Source of the DNA: Shewanella atlantica
Lineage (GTDB): Bacteria > Pseudomonadota > Gammaproteobacteria > Enterobacterales > Shewanellaceae
DNA length: 64,000 bases
NCBI RefSeq assembly: GCF_003966265.1
Contig: NZ_RXNV01000001.1
Span: 1,153,458-1,217,457 of the forward strand
Reading direction: 5' to 3'
The notes under the pieces were generated by a model, which had not been told where the DNA came from, ran no database searches, and saw only the letters and a list, made by a program, of their open reading frames with translations. Position 1 is the stretch's first letter, and each line of letters starts with the position of its first letter. A program made the position numbers and the translations under genes. Of this stretch, positions 60,268-64,000 are shown in pieces.

Positions 60268-60321
60268 GGCCTTCGGCCTATCGCTTCGCGGATGGCTTCG
60301 CCTATTCGACGAGCTTCGCTC
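60268..60321. repeat. Cluster of four TTC-centred mini-palindromes
   Basis: GGCCTTCGGCC, CGCTTCGCG, GGCTTCGCC and GAGCTTCGCTC occur in 54 bases. Each is a tiny hairpin with a TTC centre, and three carry GCTTCGC. They lie in the gene-free 60198-60809 interval. Confidence 0.8.
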
Positions 60322-60395
60322 TGTTGGACAAGATAAAGTCATCTGACCGCCATGGATGGCGGAAATGTCGGTTATGTAGGGAACATTAACCGACG

Positions 60396-60495
60396 CAGCC
60401 CTAACAGCGCAGCGTCATCTCAGCCCTAACAGCGCAGCATCATCTCAGCCCTAACAGCGTAGCGTCATCTCAGCCCTACCAGCGTAGCGTCATCT
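60396..60495. repeat. 25-bp tandem repeat (four copies)
   Basis: Four consecutive 25-base units, CAGCCCTAACAGCGCAGCGT plus CATCT, differing by one to three bases. Similar longer segments with TGGCGGAAATGTCG flank both sides, so the repeat is part of a larger duplicated block. The unit's complement (GCTGAGATGACG) occurs at 60257. Confidence 0.9.
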
Positions 60496-60610
60496 GACTG
60501 CTATGAATGGCGGAAATGTCGATTATGCAGGGAACAACAACTGACTCAGCCCTAGTTTCTAGTCTTCTGAGTCATTCGCGGCTAAAGCCGCTCCTACATG
60601 GAAAATGTCT

Positions 60611-60694
60611 TAGCTCGTAGCTCGTAGCTCGTAGCTCGTAGCTCGTAGCTCGTAGCTCGTAGCTCGTAGCTCGTAGCTCGTAGCTCGTAGCTCG
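60611..60694. repeat. TAGCTCG heptamer tandem repeat (12 copies)
   Basis: Twelve perfect copies of TAGCTCG, a member of the same heptamer family as the arrays at 304, 44739 and 63301. It lies just before the rplI terminator. Perfect repeats of this length should vary in copy number between strains. Confidence 0.95.
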
Positions 60695-60711
60695 TCAGCA
60701 TATTCCAGACA

Positions 60712-60747
60712 TAAAAAAACACCGCCTAATCAGATTAGTGCGGTGTT
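60712..60747 (-). terminator. Terminator of the rpsF-rplI operon
   Basis: AACACCGC/GCGGTGTT stem with further pairing in the loop (TAATC/GATTA) followed by a seven-base T run on the minus strand. Confidence 0.93.
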
Positions 60748-60809
60748 TTCTTTTAAAGCCTTAGACTTAATACCTGAGCATGTAAGTCGTTTAGCTTTAA
60801 ACTAATGTA

Positions 60810-61262
60810 TTAGTCTTCTGCAACAACAGAAAGCTTAACAATAGCTTTAACTTCAGTGTGAACCTGAACTTCAACTTCGAATTCACCAGTAGTACGTAAA
60901 GCACCTAGTGGAAGACGAACTTCGCTCTTAGCAAGTTCAACACCAGCAGCTGTAACTGCATCAGCGATGTCACGGTTACCAATTGAACCGAACAGCTTAC
61001 CTTCGTCACCAGCTTTAGAAGCGATAACGATAGCTTCAAGTGCGTTGATTTTCTCAGCGCGCTCGTTAGCAGCAGTCAGGTCAGCAGCTAACTTAGCTTC
61101 TAATTCAGCACGACGTGCTTCAAAGACTTCAGTGTTAGCAGCGTTAGCAACAACAGCTTTACCTTGTGGCAGAAGGTAGTTACGTGCGTAACCAGCTTTA
61201 ACTGCAACTTGGTCACCTAGATTTCCTAGGTTAGCAATTTTATCAAGTAAAATAACGTTCAT
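60810..61262 (-). CDS. rplI: 50S ribosomal protein L9
   Basis: 150-residue ribosomal protein bL9. The N-terminal DNA/RNA-binding part ([36 protein letters not shown]) and the long connecting helix are standard. Last gene of the rpsF-priB-rpsR-rplI operon. Confidence 0.98.
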   Translation of the reverse strand: MNVILLDKIANLGNLGDQVAVKAGYARNYLLPQGKAVVANAANTEVFEARRAELEAKLAADLTAANERAEKINALEAIVIASKAGDEGKLFGSIGNRDIADAVTAAGVELAKSEVRLPLGALRTTGEFEVEVQVHTEVKAIVKLSVVAED

Positions 61263-61289
61263 TATTAATTCCTCTAAATTTATGCAGTA

Positions 61290-61834
<545 letters not shown>

Positions 61835-61842
61835 AGAAAAAC

Positions 61843-62250
61843 TTACTCAGCTGATTCTTTAACTTCTTCAGTTGCTTCAGCAGGCGCACTACGACGCTCG
61901 CCTTCGCTAGAACGACGTGAATCACGCTCGTCTTTCGCTTTAGCCATTGGAGATGCTTCAGTGATGGCTGCTTTAGTACGCATAACCATGCTACGAAGAA
62001 CAGCGTCGTTGAAACGGAAAGCTGTTTCTAGTTCTTCAACCGACTCTGCAGTTGCTTCTACGTTCATAAGAACATAGTGAGCTTTGTGCAGTTCGATAAT
62101 TGGGTAAGCCAGTTGACGACGGCCCCAATCTTCTAAACGATGAATTTGACCGCCAGCTTGGGTAAGAATACCCGTGTAACGCTCAATCATACCAGGTACT
62201 TGTTCACTCTGATCAGGGTGAACCAAAAATACGATTTCATAATGACGCAT
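61843..62250 (-). CDS. rpsF: 30S ribosomal protein S6
   Basis: 135-residue bS6: [19 protein letters not shown], the conserved [10 protein letters not shown] and a charged C-terminal tail longer than in many species (KESAE-rich). The ATG at 62250 has AAGGAG upstream; the longer in-frame start was rejected because the extra 54 residues match no S6. Confidence 0.98.
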   Translation of the reverse strand: MRHYEIVFLVHPDQSEQVPGMIERYTGILTQAGGQIHRLEDWGRRQLAYPIIELHKAHYVLMNVEATAESVEELETAFRFNDAVLRSMVMRTKAAITEASPMAKAKDERDSRRSSEGERRSAPAEATEEVKESAE

Positions 62251-62310
62251 TTTTTGCTCCTTACGGTTATCTAGCCTCGTTGTTGGCTCAGTCAGACCAA
62301 ATAGAGGCAA
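62251..62310 (-). promoter_or_regulatory. rpsF leader stem-loop, possible S6:S18 autoregulatory site
   Basis: On the minus strand GCCTC/GAGGC enclose a second TTGG/CCAA stem, and ACCGTAAGGAG follows directly before the rpsF start. S6:S18 is known to bind a leader structure with a conserved CCG in other bacteria; the fit here is by inspection only. Confidence 0.4.
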
Positions 62311-62480
62311 GGAACTAATTAAAGTGACTGATTTAAGCCGCGGAATATTACACAAAGTAAAGGATAAATTCAACCGTTTTCTGACAATATTCACTTTGCC
62401 GATGCCTGGCATTATAGGTATGATATTGACTCGCCAAAATAGACCCTCACCGCATTAAAAAAGTAGTAAGAATAAAAATA

Positions 62481-63242
62481 ATGTTTAGAGCCATAGCAAT
62501 CCTATTTTTAACTTTCCCGTTTTCAGCCCTGGCTTTAGTCCCACCGGATTATCAAGAGCCCCCAAGCGACTTTACCGCAGAAATTGAAGCTGGCTTTCAG
62601 CTCAATACCGGTAACACAGACTCCACGAGCTTTAACGGCAGAACTAAACTCGTCTACGATACGAAGAAAACGAAACAAGAGGGCACGCTAAAGGCCTATT
62701 TTGCGGCGGATGATGAGAAAACCACCTCAGAGAAGTATGACCTTCAAATTCAATCCAGTTATAAGCTGGACGGTAATACCCGCTACTTAGGGGGCGGCTA
62801 TGTCTTCGGTCGAGGCGACTTCACCGTAGACCGCTTTGGTAGTTACACTCAAATATCGACCGTATCTACCGGTTATGGTTTCGATGCCATCTCAGATCAC
62901 AGTACAAAACTCAGTCTCGAAGTCGGCCCGGGTTATCGCTATAACATGCCGATAGAGACCGAAGCCGAACCTGATCCGCAAGCGAACAGAGACGTAATTT
63001 TGCGTACGGCGATAAAATTCGAGCAGAAGCTTCAGGAGTACACCAGCTTAAATGCCGATCTCACCGCCGAAGCCGGTGAAGATAACAACACCCTCACCTT
63101 AGATATGAACTACAAGAACACCCTGTTTCAGGACTGGGCCTTCAAGATAGGCGTCAACGTCAAATACACTGACGTGGTCCCGGAAGGCACCAAGCAGACA
63201 GATACGATAACTACATTCAACTTACTCTATACGTTTCAATAG
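62481..63242 (+). CDS. DUF481 family outer-membrane-associated protein
   Basis: 253-residue protein with an N-terminal signal (LFLTFPFSALA) and a DUF481 barrel-like repeat of amphipathic strands (EIEAGFQLNTGNTDSTSFNG...). The family is of unknown function, often salt-induced (YdiY in E. coli). Divergent from rpsF. Confidence 0.85.
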   Translation: MFRAIAILFLTFPFSALALVPPDYQEPPSDFTAEIEAGFQLNTGNTDSTSFNGRTKLVYDTKKTKQEGTLKAYFAADDEKTTSEKYDLQIQSSYKLDGNTRYLGGGYVFGRGDFTVDRFGSYTQISTVSTGYGFDAISDHSTKLSLEVGPGYRYNMPIETEAEPDPQANRDVILRTAIKFEQKLQEYTSLNADLTAEAGEDNNTLTLDMNYKNTLFQDWAFKIGVNVKYTDVVPEGTKQTDTITTFNLLYTFQ

Positions 63243-63300
63243 AAGGTTCGAGTTACCAGGAACGAGGTTCGAGGCGGGGAAAGTTATTAAAGTGCAATTA

Positions 63301-63335
63301 TAAGTGGTAAGTGGTAAGTCTTAAGCTGTAAGTTT
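63301..63335. repeat. TAAGTGG heptamer repeats
   Basis: Two perfect TAAGTGG copies followed by TAAGTCT, TAAGCTG and TAAGTTT. The same unit, in reverse orientation, covers the end of nudF (44739), about 60 bp past the DUF481 stop. Confidence 0.8.
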
Positions 63336-63390
63336 ATAGAGCAACTTAACAGCTTAACCGAAAAGTCGAAAAATAGTTTGTAGTGGCACA

Positions 63391-63606
63391 CTAGTTTTTA
63401 AGCTGCTCTTTTAATTTAAGGTTTTCTTTCTTCAATAGATCAACCTGGTGTTTATACGACTCAACTTCACTTCTTAAACTAGAAACATCAGAATGTATAT
63501 CATCTAATTTTTCGACAATTTCTGCGGAGCGGGCATTCCCCAAAAAAAGTACAATTAACGCTATAACGAACAACGTTCCACCAGTAAGCTTTGTCTTTGA
63601 TTCCAT
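63391..63606 (-). CDS. Small membrane-anchored coiled-coil protein (71 aa)
   Basis: 71 residues with one membrane helix (GTLFVIALIVLFLG, about residues 10-23) followed by a coiled coil (EIVEKLDDIHSDVSSLRSEV and a Lys/Leu-rich end). The ATG at 63606 has GGAAGAG seven bases away. No family recognised; it could be a scaffold or membrane adaptor. No adjacent partner. Confidence 0.65.
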   Translation of the reverse strand: MESKTKLTGGTLFVIALIVLFLGNARSAEIVEKLDDIHSDVSSLRSEVESYKHQVDLLKKENLKLKEQLKN

Positions 63607-63890
63607 CACCTTACTCTTCCTTTAGTTATAAAAGCCTATTAGCGCGAACTACGACAAACACTCCGCAGACCTTCTTCAAACCTGAACGCAAAGTAGAATT
63701 TATTCACAATACTTGAGTAATTTATCAGTATGAATTCATTGAAGCAATGACCATTTAGTTAGAAAAAGCTAAGTGTAGTTGGGGTTACATAACGTGAAAG
63801 TTCACCGCGGGGCATTTTATTGTTATTGGTCCAAAACGATAACCCCAAATCGAAGAGATTACTTTCTTGTAAATCAGCCAGTGTAGATAA

Positions 63891-63954
63891 TTGGACTCCC
63901 CACTTTCTAATCAGTTACGGTATATCTCAATTCTCACGAGATTTCGGAGTCCAA
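63891..63954. repeat. Short inverted repeat TTGGACTCC before the IS110-type transposase
   Basis: TTGGACTCC (63891-63899) and GGAGTCCAA (63946-63954) form a nine-base inverted repeat separated by 46 bases, ending one base before the transposase ATG. It may be part of the left end of the insertion sequence. The rest of 63610-63955 holds no gene I can support. Confidence 0.6.
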
Positions 63955-63955
63955 A

Positions 63956-64000
63956 ATGAAAAGTACTATTGTTGGTGTTGATCTGGCTAAAAATGTGATT
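63956..64000 (+). CDS. IS110-family transposase, N-terminal 15 codons
   Basis: The first 15 residues (MKSTIVGVDLAKNVI) carry the GVDLAK motif with the first catalytic Asp of the DEDD (RuvC-like) domain of IS110 transposases. The gene is cut by the window end, so completeness and the right end of the element cannot be judged. It is the only protein-coding mobile gene in the window. Confidence 0.85.
   Translation, partial: MKSTIVGVDLAKNVI

Overview
The window looks like a chromosomal segment of a Shewanella-type gammaproteobacterium. That is inferred from gene content and gene order, not from a database search. The landmarks are the arginine succinyltransferase genes next to pabA, sspAB-petABC, the amiB-mutL-miaA-hfq-hflXKC block, parC/parE beside yqiA-cpdA-nudF-tolC, dusA/alr/dnaB, and the rpsF-priB-rpsR-rplI operon. 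Almost all of it is housekeeping core genome. Mobile DNA is limited to two MITE-like elements and the first codons of an IS110-type transposase at the right edge.

Layout. 1-5.3 kb: end of fbp, a DUF1338 dioxygenase-like gene and astC-astA-astD (arginine to glutamate), with a strong terminator between astC and astA. 5.7-11.7 kb: an HDOD protein, an S9 prolyl oligopeptidase-like lipoprotein, pabA and sspA-sspB. 11.8-14.3 kb: petA-petB-petC (cytochrome bc1). 14.6-24.6 kb: one long leftward run nnr, tsaE, amiB, mutL, miaA, hfq, hflX, hflK, hflC. 24.8-27.1 kb: a small membrane ORF, a helical hypothetical gene, and a tRNA-Gly(GCC) array of four identical genes followed promoter-distally by three decayed, insertion-expanded tRNA-Gly-like units with 9-bp tandem repeats. 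27.1-37 kb: orn, rsgA, psd, a DMT permease, an MscM-like channel, GDPD, DUF3392, a D-2-hydroxyacid dehydrogenase and bfd with a Fur-like box. 37.1-47 kb: parC, a PQQ-type dehydrogenase, parE, yqiA, cpdA, DUF1249, nudF and tolC. 47.1-53.6 kb: an outer-membrane barrel protein, DUF2333, a PCu(A)C copper chaperone, an enoyl-CoA hydratase, a four-gene Psp-like operon, dusA and cheX. 53.7-64 kb: an outer-membrane barrel protein, alr, dnaB, an S46 dipeptidyl-peptidase, a repeat-rich 0.6-kb gap, the ribosomal operon, a DUF481 gene and the IS110 edge.

The most interesting locus is the leftward operon at 50215-51254. It encodes a small exported protein, a 35-residue single-span protein, a PspC-domain protein and a small multi-span membrane protein. 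It is preceded by a clear sigma-54 (-24/-12) promoter, and about 140 bp further upstream lies a nearly perfect 16-bp inverted repeat that fits an enhancer-binding-protein site. It sits beside dusA, as the sigma-54-dependent pspG does in E. coli, so it may be a phage-shock-like envelope stress module without a local pspA. Second is the degenerating tRNA-Gly array. Third is a family of related heptamer repeats (TAAGTGG, TAAGCTA, TAGCTCG) at or inside gene 3' ends, in places supplying the last codons or the stop. Two short genes, at 24814-24987 and 50848-50955, have good ribosome-binding sites and are easily missed.
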